A stretch of DNA of 40,029 nucleotides from an uncultured bacterium (GTDB lineage Bacteria > Actinomycetota > Coriobacteriia > Coriobacteriales > Eggerthellaceae): contig CAJMOJ010000008.1 in NCBI GenBank assembly GCA_905215035.1, positions 1-40,029 of the forward strand, written 5' to 3'. Below are positions 7,771 to 15,722 of the stretch, one piece after another. The notes beneath the pieces are model-generated. The model was not told the origin of the DNA and did no database searches. It saw only the letters and a list, made by a program, of their open reading frames with translations. The position numbers and the translations under genes were made by a program. Position 1 is the first letter of the stretch. Each line of letters starts with the position of its first letter.

Positions 7771-8679
7771 ATGGAAGAGCAATCCTTTCATTTTGTAGAA
7801 GACGCACTCATATATGAGGGTGGTCGGGTTAGCGATCATCTTGTATGCGTGCGAGCCAATAATCCTTCTCCCATGACCTATACGGGAACAAATACGTATG
7901 TGATTGCCTCAACATTGCCACAGCAAAAGGTAAGTCGCTCGATGGTGAGACAGCAGGGCGTGGTGCAGAGTACAGCACAGAGCGCAATACAACCCTCACT
8001 TTGCTACGTGGTTGATCCGGGCCCATCGGGTCAACATGTCTATGACGTGCTTGCAACGCTTGCACAGTATAACTTGGTTCCTGCAGCTATTATTGAAACG
8101 CATGATCACTCGGATCATACGGAGGGGACGGCTGAAATGCAAGCGGAGTTCGAACGTCTGCGTCAAGCGCCTGTTCCTGTGCTATCGCGCCGCACTCAGA
8201 CGCTTCCTGATGGTCTTTTATGTGTTGAACCAGGTGCTCCTGTTGTTGAGATTATTTCGTTGCCGGGACATTCGCGTGATTCTATTGGGATTATCCTGCC
8301 TGAAGATAAGGTGATACTCACAGGAGATGTGGTATTCAAGCAAGGACCGACAGTAGTGTATTATCCCGATGGTGTTCTTGCGGATTATTTAGCGACTCTT
8401 GATACACTGGATGAATTGGTGTCAAGTGGACGAGTGACGCAGTTTGCTCCGGCTCATGGATGGCCCTATGATGATCCGCATCGGTTCATTGAGGCAACCC
8501 GGATTCATAGGCTTGAACGTCTTGAACAAATTGATCAAGCACTTGCCGATGGGGTTGCGCCTGATGCGACTGAGTTAGTAAATGCGGTGTATACCGATAT
8601 CGACGCACGATTGCGACCCTATGCAAAAAAGAGCGTGCAGGCGCAGTTGGTGTATCGTGGCTATGATGTGTCTGACTAG
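7771..8679 (+). CDS. LACTB2-like metallo-beta-lactamase-fold hydrolase
   Basis: A 302-aa metal-dependent hydrolase. The metal ligands are visible: HDHSDH (111-116, the HxHxDH motif), the histidine in LPGHSRDS, the aspartate in LTGDVVF, and the histidine in PAHGW. After the catalytic fold, a C-terminal segment of about 60 residues fits the winged-helix tail of LACTB2 relatives. LACTB2 itself is an RNA endonuclease, while other family members are thioesterases, so the substrate is open. It follows the NUDIX gene without a terminator and ends at a strong bidirectional terminator, so the two probably form an operon. Confidence 0.85.
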   Translation: MEEQSFHFVEDALIYEGGRVSDHLVCVRANNPSPMTYTGTNTYVIASTLPQQKVSRSMVRQQGVVQSTAQSAIQPSLCYVVDPGPSGQHVYDVLATLAQYNLVPAAIIETHDHSDHTEGTAEMQAEFERLRQAPVPVLSRRTQTLPDGLLCVEPGAPVVEIISLPGHSRDSIGIILPEDKVILTGDVVFKQGPTVVYYPDGVLADYLATLDTLDELVSSGRVTQFAPAHGWPYDDPHRFIEATRIHRLERLEQIDQALADGVAPDATELVNAVYTDIDARLRPYAKKSVQAQLVYRGYDVSD

Positions 8680-8713
8680 TAAGAGATTCGGGTAATCACT
8701 GATCCTCAACTAT

Positions 8714-8748
8714 AAAAAGCCTCTTTCGGTTGTCGAAAGAGGCTTTTT
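8714..8748. terminator. Bidirectional rho-independent terminator
   Basis: AAAAAGCCTCTTTCG (8714-8728) is exactly complementary to CGAAAGAGGCTTTTT (8734-8748) around a 5-base loop. With A-run and T-run on either side, it can end both the metallo-hydrolase transcript and the convergent cstA transcript. Confidence 0.92.
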
Positions 8749-8781
8749 GGTCTGCGCTTATAGAAGTCATATAAGTGCAGG

Positions 8782-8845
8782 CAGTATAAATACAGAAGAC
8801 AGTATAAATACAGGCACAAGAGACACGTATGGGTGTCGTATGGGT
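8782..8845. repeat. Short duplications between convergent genes
   Basis: CAGTATAAATACAG occurs at 8782-8795 and 8800-8813 (18-bp period), and CGTATGGGT at 8826-8834 and 8837-8845 (11-bp period). A small hairpin GACAAG-ata-CTTGTC (8867-8881) touches the cstA stop codon. No gene is present between 8749 and 8880. Confidence 0.7.
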
Positions 8846-8880
8846 ATCAATAGATACATAGAGTTTGACAAGATACTTGT

Positions 8881-10677
8881 CTATGCTTGTAGCTGTTTCT
8901 TCTCCTTGTTGGCGTTGATAAGAGTTTTAGCGCCTTTGATGGTGAGGATGACTGCCAGTACGAGCAGGAATAGAGCAATAACAAGCTGTACTGCCGCAGC
9001 AAAGATATCGCCGCCTGCTGAAACCAAAACAAACTTCTGTTGAATGGTCATACAGAGAGAAGTGAGGGTAACGGCAAGCATAAACACCATAGGGATATAG
9101 AACATCTTGTTATTCTTACCTGCATTACCAAGCCATGCTGCAACGGCAAGGAGTGCAAGAACAGCTAAGAGCTGATTAGCTGCACCAAAGAGTGGCCAAA
9201 TGATGGTGTAGCCAGTCATACCAAGCCCGACGCCAATAATAACTGTGATAAGGGTAGCGACATAAGGATTGCTCAAAATCGCGCGCCAACCGGTAAGGTT
9301 GTGTTGATTTTGGCCGGTAGGAATCCAAAGTTCTTGGAACATGTAGCGTGCCAAACGGGTTGCTGTGTCAAGGGAGGTTAAGCAGAATGCAGATACTGCC
9401 AAGATAAGCAGAGTGTAGGCAATTCCTTCAACGCCAGCAAGGCCAGGAATGCAGGCAAGCATCTGAGAGAGACCGCCTGCAAAAACAGCAGTTGGTGATG
9501 CATAACCACCAGCTTGGTATGTTGTCCATACAAACGCTACAGCGCACAAAGAGATTACGGCAAGCAAGCACTCAATCAACATGCCGCCATAGGCGATAGG
9601 TTGTGCGTTCTTTTCACTATCAAGCTGTTTAGAGGTGGTACCTGAAGCAACCAAAGAATGGAAGCCAGAAATGGCACCACATGCAATAGTGATGAAAAGG
9701 GCAGGGAACAAGAAGCCTGATGCAGCGGATTTGTTAACAACTGCTGCTCCCGTTTCAGGATTAATAATAGGATTGCCAGAAGGGTCAACTGCAATATTGG
9801 TAACAGTGAAGTCAGTGAATGCAGGCATTGCCAAGTTGGCTGCATCACCGGTAAGAGAAGCGCCGATAATACCAATAACAGCGAGCGCGATCATGCCATA
9901 GAGTAAATAAGAACTCAAATAATCGCGCGGCTGAAGTAGGATCCACACAGGAGCTACAGAAGCTACCAAGATATACACACCAAGCAAGATCATCCAGGTG
10001 GTGTAATCCAAAGAAACTAAGGGGAAATTGTATCCAATAGCAACCAATGCCACAATGATGACAATTGCGCTAATTACGTTGACTGCAAGAGGAATCTCAC
10101 GTCCTCGTGTTACAAAACCATAAATAATAGCTACCAAGATAAAAAGCATAGAGATCATGGCAGTGCGCGCGTTTGCCAAATTGGACTCAGGAGTTGCGTT
10201 AGCAAGGCCGGTCGCAAAGGTGTTTGCAACAATGGAGGCAAATGCGGCTACAACTAAGACCAAGGTAAGATAAGCAAAAACACAGAAGAGCTTTTTAGCG
10301 GTGTCATCAATATTTTCTGCGATAACACGTGCGATAGTTTCTCCTTTATGGCGCAGAGAAGCAAATAAGGCACCAAAGTCGTGTACAGCGCCAAAGAAAA
10401 TGCCACCGATCAAAACCCAGAGCAATACAGGAACCCATCCAAAGACAGCTGCCTGAATTGGTCCATTAATAGGGCCTGCTCCAGCAATAGATGAGAAGTG
10501 ATGGCCAAGTAAGACGTAAGGCTTTGCGGGGACGTAGTCCACGCCGTCATGCATCTCATTTGCAGGGGTTGGTCTGCTTGGGTCGATACCCCATTGTTTT
10601 GCTAGCCAGCCACCATAGAAGATATAGCCACAGGCTAGCACAACAATAGCGATCAGCAGGATAACCATTGCGTTCAT
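8881..10677 (-). CDS. cstA: CstA-family carbon starvation protein (pyruvate/peptide transporter)
   Basis: A 598-aa integral membrane protein with many hydrophobic helices. The conserved N-terminal region GHHFSSIAGAGPINGP and the VHDFGALFASLRHKG loop are diagnostic of CstA/BtsT. Characterised members import pyruvate or peptides. The length matches the shorter CstA forms and not the ~700-aa E. coli proteins. The ATG overlaps the stop of the upstream 204-aa gene by four bases, so translation is probably coupled. The operon begins with a FadK-like ligase. The transcript should end at the bidirectional terminator at 8714-8748. Confidence 0.92.
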   Translation of the reverse strand: MNAMVILLIAIVVLACGYIFYGGWLAKQWGIDPSRPTPANEMHDGVDYVPAKPYVLLGHHFSSIAGAGPINGPIQAAVFGWVPVLLWVLIGGIFFGAVHDFGALFASLRHKGETIARVIAENIDDTAKKLFCVFAYLTLVLVVAAFASIVANTFATGLANATPESNLANARTAMISMLFILVAIIYGFVTRGREIPLAVNVISAIVIIVALVAIGYNFPLVSLDYTTWMILLGVYILVASVAPVWILLQPRDYLSSYLLYGMIALAVIGIIGASLTGDAANLAMPAFTDFTVTNIAVDPSGNPIINPETGAAVVNKSAASGFLFPALFITIACGAISGFHSLVASGTTSKQLDSEKNAQPIAYGGMLIECLLAVISLCAVAFVWTTYQAGGYASPTAVFAGGLSQMLACIPGLAGVEGIAYTLLILAVSAFCLTSLDTATRLARYMFQELWIPTGQNQHNLTGWRAILSNPYVATLITVIIGVGLGMTGYTIIWPLFGAANQLLAVLALLAVAAWLGNAGKNNKMFYIPMVFMLAVTLTSLCMTIQQKFVLVSAGGDIFAAAVQLVIALFLLVLAVILTIKGAKTLINANKEKKQLQA

Positions 10678-11288
10678 ACAAAATCCTTTCTGATATCGTT
10701 GTTGTGTACGGCAAGGTTGCTGTTCAAAACCTTACGAAGGGCTTTGCCAGCAGTATTACAAACGACTTGGCTGCCTGCGGGGGCTGAAAGATTAATAAGT
10801 GCCAATCGCAGATCAGTCCAACCGTGAATACCTAAGAGGTAGTTTTTGCGAAAGCGCGTTTTTGTAACAGCGCGCATAACCTCATCGCTTGCTGAATCAG
10901 TAATGATAATAAGCGTCAAAGACGACGACATGTGATCTTTTTTGGGAACAACCCGCTTTATTCCGTGCTGGGTAATCCAAGTGATGTCTGAGGTGAGATC
11001 GGCAAAGGAATAGGTCGGGCGCGTAACAATAAAAAGATAGTCATGGGTATCAACAGCCCAAAGCTGTGCGCGTTTTACTAGTACATATTGTGCGGCATGG
11101 CTATGATATTCACCGTAGGCATCAAAGGTGCGACCTTCGTATTCCCACGGTGTCCAGAAGTCATAAAAGCTTTGATGGGCGTGAATAAGGCGTGATAAAA
11201 ATAATTCACGACCATCGGCGCCGTCTGGTGTCGCATTGTGATGGTCGTGAAGTAATGGTTCTATGTAGTCTGAATGGTCAGAGTCCAT
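10674..11288 (-). CDS. Uncharacterised 204-aa protein coupled to cstA
   Basis: I do not recognise a named family with certainty. The protein looks soluble, with no signal peptide or membrane helix. It has a His/Asp-rich N-terminus (first ~25 residues), an aromatic segment FYDFWTPWEYEGRTFDAYGEY, and a C-terminal RFRKNYLLGIHGW then VVCNTAGKAL pattern that looks conserved rather than random. It starts 9 bases after the stop of the acyl-CoA synthetase gene and its stop overlaps the cstA start by four bases. It therefore sits in the middle of a three-gene operon and probably serves the transporter or the ligase. The ribosome site is weak, consistent with coupling. Confidence 0.8.
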   Translation of the reverse strand: MDSDHSDYIEPLLHDHHNATPDGADGRELFLSRLIHAHQSFYDFWTPWEYEGRTFDAYGEYHSHAAQYVLVKRAQLWAVDTHDYLFIVTRPTYSFADLTSDITWITQHGIKRVVPKKDHMSSSLTLIIITDSASDEVMRAVTKTRFRKNYLLGIHGWTDLRLALINLSAPAGSQVVCNTAGKALRKVLNSNLAVHNNDIRKDFV

Positions 11289-11297
11289 GTGTTTATT

Positions 11298-12938
11298 TTA
11301 GCTATGTGCGCGTTCCTGTAAACGACGATTTAACTCATCAGCCAATTGATGGCGTTTAACTTTTCCTGACTCAGTCATGGGGATCTCATCAATAAATTCG
11401 ATATGCTCGGGGCGCAAACGTTTAGCAACACCAATAGAATCAAGATAGTCGGCGATAGAGTCTAACGTGGGCTCCTCAGCACCGTCAATTACAATAAAGG
11501 TGCAGATGCGTTCACCTAAACGATCATCAGGCAAGCCAATGGTAGCATGAGCGCCAATGCCAGGACATCCTGTCAAATTGTTATCAACTTCATTGGCAGA
11601 GATATTGATGCCGCCGCGAATAAGAATTTCTTTTTTGCGACCATTGATTTTTACACGACCTGATTCATCTTGAATACATAAGTCACCAGAGAAGAACCAG
11701 CCATCATCATTAAGCTCTTTTGCAGTAGCTTCAGGATTCTTGTAGTAGCCACTAAACATGTGAGGGCCACGAGAAATTTCTTCACCCTGCTCACCATGAG
11801 GAACTTCGTTGCCTTGCTCATCAACGACTTTAACTTCAATGCCCTCAAAGGCAACACCAGACCAATCGCCATTCCACTCAAGGCAATCTTTAGGAGGTAC
11901 TGCCAAGTGGGGACAGCTCTCAGTAGAACCGTAGCATTCGCAGAGTAAAAGCCCGTGTTTTGCTGCGCGCTGAATCATGGAGCCAGGAACTGGCGCCCCG
12001 CCACAGATATAGAGTTTCAAAGTATCAAAAGTGCGACCAGTTTCTTCGGAGCAGTTGAGCAAGTCAAAGATGAAAGGGGTAGCTCCCATCGACCAGGTAA
12101 CACCCTCTTTGTTCATAAGGTCAATTGCTTCTGCCGGATCAAATTCATGCTGCAGTACAACGCGACCACCCAAAAGAAGGGGAGAAATGAGACCATGGTT
12201 AAAGCCTGTTGCATGATTGAGTGGGGCAGGCATAAACATAACATCATCTTGGGTGAGGCCTAAGCCTTTAGTAAAGGTGGTCTCAGAAAAATGAAGCGCG
12301 TTATGAGACAGGAGAACTGCTTTAGGACGACCGGTGGTGCCTGAGGTAGAAAGAATCAAGACAACATCGTCAGATTTTGAGCCAGCTTCACCGGTATAGG
12401 GTTCATAGTCTGCATAGATTTGTTCAAGAGTAACGCAATTTTTAGCAGGCTTCATCTTGTCATGTACGCAGATGTTCTCATCTATCAAAGTAGGAACATC
12501 GCCAACGACAGCAAGTGCCTGATCCTCAAAATTGGTCTTATGGTGGAACGTTGAGGTTAAGAATGCTTTACTCTCAACAAGGTTCATAGCGTATACCAAA
12601 TCTTCTGCATTGAAGGTAACAGGAAGAGGATGAATGACAGCGCCAACCTTCAAGCAAGCAACATAGAGAATGGCAAACTCAGCCCAGGGTGCCATTTGAA
12701 TAGAAACGACGTCGCCATTTTTAATGCCGTGATCGCGCAGCCACGAAGCCAGGCGCCCCGCTTTGTCGTCAACTTCTCCGTAGGTTAAGCGCACGCCTAA
12801 GTCGTCTGCGACATACTCGCGATCAGCAAAAGCTGCAGCCTGTTTGGACCAAACATCGTTGAGCGTCTCATCGGTCCAATAGCCCTTTTCATAATAGAGC
12901 TTTTTGTTTTCCGGGTTGACTTTAAGGTCAGTAATCAT
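11298..12938 (-). CDS. FadK-like acyl-CoA synthetase (AMP-binding)
   Basis: A 546-aa adenylate-forming ligase that makes acyl-CoA from a free acid, ATP and CoA. The phosphate loop is STSGTTGRPK (197-206). Other landmarks are LNHATGF, CYGSTES, the GDLCIQDESG hinge region with GRKKEILIRGG, and the C-terminal catalytic lysine K526 in TESGKVKR. Along its length it reads like E. coli FadK, a short/medium-chain ligase of anaerobic fatty-acid use; bile-acid and carnitine ligases are relatives. GAGGGG precedes the ATG. It leads the operon ligase, 204-aa protein, CstA. It could supply acyl-CoA donors to the CoA-transferase of the first module, but that is inference. Confidence 0.88.
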   Translation of the reverse strand: MITDLKVNPENKKLYYEKGYWTDETLNDVWSKQAAAFADREYVADDLGVRLTYGEVDDKAGRLASWLRDHGIKNGDVVSIQMAPWAEFAILYVACLKVGAVIHPLPVTFNAEDLVYAMNLVESKAFLTSTFHHKTNFEDQALAVVGDVPTLIDENICVHDKMKPAKNCVTLEQIYADYEPYTGEAGSKSDDVVLILSTSGTTGRPKAVLLSHNALHFSETTFTKGLGLTQDDVMFMPAPLNHATGFNHGLISPLLLGGRVVLQHEFDPAEAIDLMNKEGVTWSMGATPFIFDLLNCSEETGRTFDTLKLYICGGAPVPGSMIQRAAKHGLLLCECYGSTESCPHLAVPPKDCLEWNGDWSGVAFEGIEVKVVDEQGNEVPHGEQGEEISRGPHMFSGYYKNPEATAKELNDDGWFFSGDLCIQDESGRVKINGRKKEILIRGGINISANEVDNNLTGCPGIGAHATIGLPDDRLGERICTFIVIDGAEEPTLDSIADYLDSIGVAKRLRPEHIEFIDEIPMTESGKVKRHQLADELNRRLQERAHS

Positions 12939-12969
12939 GAGCCCCTCTTCTCACGGTTTGCACACGCGT

Positions 12970-13015
12970 CTATCCCCACAGGCGCACAAACATTGAGTAA
13001 TGTGCGTGGAGATAG
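12970..13015 (-). promoter_or_regulatory. Imperfect inverted repeat upstream of the acyl-CoA synthetase gene
   Basis: On the plus strand, CTATCCCCAC (12970-12979) faces GTGGAGATAG (13006-13015) with one mismatch, and CGCACA (12983-12988) pairs with TGTGCG (13001-13006). The structure lies 32 bases before the minus-strand ATG at 12938. It could be an operator or a leader hairpin. The rest of the 350-base divergent gap (12939-13289) holds no gene. Confidence 0.4.
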
Positions 13016-13103
13016 GCTTGTTAGCTTGGTATGTAGGTAAAATATTCAGCGATATAGTTTTTGGCAAAATAAGGCTATATCGCGTGAAATCGCTAGGCAA
13101 AAG

Positions 13104-13131
13104 TTTACCCTTGCTTTGAAACCGATACAAT
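13104..13131 (+). promoter_or_regulatory. Candidate promoter of the murT-gatD fusion gene
   Basis: TTTACC (13104-13109) and TACAAT (13126-13131) are separated by 16 bases, about 160 bases before the ATG at 13290. The leader after it is rich in GATAGA-type short repeats. The match is moderate. Confidence 0.35.
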
Positions 13132-13289
13132 ATAAATTCAGAATAACAAGGTGGAATCTGATAGATATTTGTTAGATAGTAGATGCGTATTCTATAGATC
13201 TTTTATAAGTATTCGATAGAAATGCTGATAGATGCGCTGATGGATGAAATCAGTCACGATACCTATCTAAAGGCTATGGAAAGGTTTGT

Positions 13290-15605
13290 ATGAGCCTCAA
13301 ACAACACGCCGCTCACGTTGCGAGCGGACTTGCAACCCAAGCATTGCGCCATCTTGCGCATAGACCCGCAGCAAACATGCCAGGAAAAATTGCACTTAAA
13401 ATTGACCCTACTATTATTGCCGAGGAGCGCTATAAGCTCACTCAAGGCTCTGTTGTTGTAGTGGGTACTAACGGAAAAACCACCATTACTAATATGATCG
13501 CAGATGCGCTTGAAGCACAAGGACTGCGCATTGCTTGCAATAGAACGGGAGCAAATCTTTCTTATGGCGTTGCAACAACACTGCTTCAGACCAAAGAACC
13601 CGTTGACTGGGGTGTTTTTGAGTCAGATGAACTGTGGCTTGCTCGTACCCTTCCGCAGCTGCAGGCAACGTATGTGCTTTTACTCAATTTATTTCGCGAT
13701 CAGCTTGACCGTTATGGTGAGATTGATCGTATTCAGGATGCTATTGTCAAAGCTCTTACTGAAAGCCCGCAAACAACATTGGTATACAATGCGGATGACC
13801 CTTTGTGCGCTACTATAGCGGCTCGTGTTGATAATCCTAAGATTACTTTTGGTGTTGCTGAAGATATGCATCTTGCCCAAAACCAGGTGTCGGACACGCA
13901 GATGTGCCATTTCTGTTCTGGAATGTTTGAGTATGAGTATCGACAGTACGGACAGCTGGGTGCTTACCACTGTATGAATTGCGGTTTTGAGCGACCCGCG
14001 CTTGATTATTGGGCACACCATATTGTACTAGGCAATCCTCTTACCTTTGATTTGTCATATAAGACGTACAAGTCGCACAAGACGTATAAGACAGGCGATG
14101 GGCTAACAAGCGATGGGTTAGCAGGAGAAAAGAGCAATGAGTCAACTGTAGAAGTTGCCACGTGTGCGTTACAGGCGCCTCAAGCGGGACCCTATATGGT
14201 CTATAACGTGATGGCTGCTTATCTTGCTTCTCATTTAGTAGGCGTGAGTGATGCAACATTCCAAAAAGCGCTCGATTGTTTTGATCCCCAAAATGGACGA
14301 TTGCAGTCATTAACCATTGAAGGCAGGCCTCTTCTTCTCAATTTGGCTAAAAACCCAACTGGCTTTAATCAGAACTTGAAAATCATTACGCAAACGCCGG
14401 GCAAGAAGGTTGTAGCGTTTTTTATTAACGACAATGAAGCGGACGGCCACGATATTTCCTGGATTTGGGATTGCGACTTTGAAGAGCTTGCGCAGGACAG
14501 CGACGTTGTTGTATATGCTGGCGGCATTCGTAAAAATGATTTGCAGGTGCGCTTAAAATATGCCGGCATTGATGCCAAACTCATTAATTCGGTTGATGAG
14601 ATGGTGGATGAGGCGCTTACTATGTCTCAAGATTGGCAGATGTTTGCAATTGCCAACTACACATCGTTGCCTGCGGTGCGCCAAGCGCTTATGGCGCGTG
14701 CGGATAAGGCGCCGGTATCCCAGCCAACGGGCGGAACGTATGAGCCAGCCTCATCCGTTCAGCCTGCTAATCTTGTGGTGCAAAAGCAAGTATTGCCAAC
14801 AGTAAAAGAGGTGGATGCGGACGTATCAGCTGCATCAACCGTGCCAGCGTTGCGCCCTCTTGATGATCAACATCCTATCCGTTTAGTTCATCTTTATCCT
14901 GACTTGCTTAATCTGTATGGCGATGGGGGCAATATTTGTGTATTGGTAAAGCGTATGCAGTGGCGTGGTATTCCTGTAGAAATAGAGCGCGTGCAGTATG
15001 GTGACGCGATCGATCTTACCCAGGCAGATATTGTCATGATGGGTGGTGGGCCTGATCGTGAACAAAAGCTTGCAACTGAATGCCTCATGCAAATTAAGCC
15101 CGACCTTGCTGCTTATGTGGATAAGGGTGGTGCACTGCTGGCCATTTGTGGTGGTTATCAAATTTCAGGTGATACATGGTTGATGGGTGATGAAGTAGTT
15201 GAAGGTCTTGATCTTATTGGGGTGACTACCAAGCGCGCCGGAACTGGCTTTGATCGCTTGATTGATAACATCGCACTTGATTCTCCGCTTGCCCAGCATC
15301 CTGTTGTAGGATATGAAAATCATGCAGGCAGAACATATCTTGCAGATACAGAAAAGGCATTTGGTAGGGTTATTTCCAAGACAGGTCATGGTAATAACGA
15401 CGACTCTCATGCCGATGGTGTTATTCATAAACACATGATTGGTACGTATTTACATGGTCCGCTGTTGGGTAAGAATCCCGAGATTGCTGATCAACTCATT
15501 TTGTGGGCACTCCAGCAGCGTGGGTATGAGATTGTAGATCTAGTGCCGCTTGATGATAGTGTTGAGTTGGCGGCAAATGCTTATAGTTCTGCTCGCTTAG
15601 ATTGA
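13290..15605 (+). CDS. murT-gatD: MurT-GatD fusion, lipid II isoglutaminyl synthase
   Basis: A 771-aa single chain joining the two subunits that amidate the D-Glu of lipid II to D-isoglutamine. Residues 1-470 are MurT: P-loop VVVGTNGKTT (56-65), a zinc-ribbon insert with C206, C209, C228 and C231, and the C-terminal MurT region with NPTGFNQN and DGHDISWIWD. Residues ~471-528 are a low-complexity linker. Residues 529-771 are GatD, a class I glutamine amidotransferase: HLYPDLLNLYGDGGN, nucleophile C620 in LAICGGYQ, and catalytic H722 in TYLHGPLLG. MurT and GatD are separate proteins in Staphylococcus and Streptococcus. The zinc-ribbon part carries a small expanded repeat (KTYK..KTYK, GDGLTSDGLAG, ~257-279). 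GGAAAGG lies 5 bases before the ATG. Confidence 0.92.
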   Translation: MSLKQHAAHVASGLATQALRHLAHRPAANMPGKIALKIDPTIIAEERYKLTQGSVVVVGTNGKTTITNMIADALEAQGLRIACNRTGANLSYGVATTLLQTKEPVDWGVFESDELWLARTLPQLQATYVLLLNLFRDQLDRYGEIDRIQDAIVKALTESPQTTLVYNADDPLCATIAARVDNPKITFGVAEDMHLAQNQVSDTQMCHFCSGMFEYEYRQYGQLGAYHCMNCGFERPALDYWAHHIVLGNPLTFDLSYKTYKSHKTYKTGDGLTSDGLAGEKSNESTVEVATCALQAPQAGPYMVYNVMAAYLASHLVGVSDATFQKALDCFDPQNGRLQSLTIEGRPLLLNLAKNPTGFNQNLKIITQTPGKKVVAFFINDNEADGHDISWIWDCDFEELAQDSDVVVYAGGIRKNDLQVRLKYAGIDAKLINSVDEMVDEALTMSQDWQMFAIANYTSLPAVRQALMARADKAPVSQPTGGTYEPASSVQPANLVVQKQVLPTVKEVDADVSAASTVPALRPLDDQHPIRLVHLYPDLLNLYGDGGNICVLVKRMQWRGIPVEIERVQYGDAIDLTQADIVMMGGGPDREQKLATECLMQIKPDLAAYVDKGGALLAICGGYQISGDTWLMGDEVVEGLDLIGVTTKRAGTGFDRLIDNIALDSPLAQHPVVGYENHAGRTYLADTEKAFGRVISKTGHGNNDDSHADGVIHKHMIGTYLHGPLLGKNPEIADQLILWALQQRGYEIVDLVPLDDSVELAANAYSSARLD

Positions 15606-15722
15606 ATCCACTTATCGTCGTTCTCATCGAATCTTACTAAAACATGAAAAAGTCAAGGATTTTTAGACCATATAGCTGTTTACTATTTGCGTAACGGTTT
15701 GATATCAGAGAAGATAGGGTGC

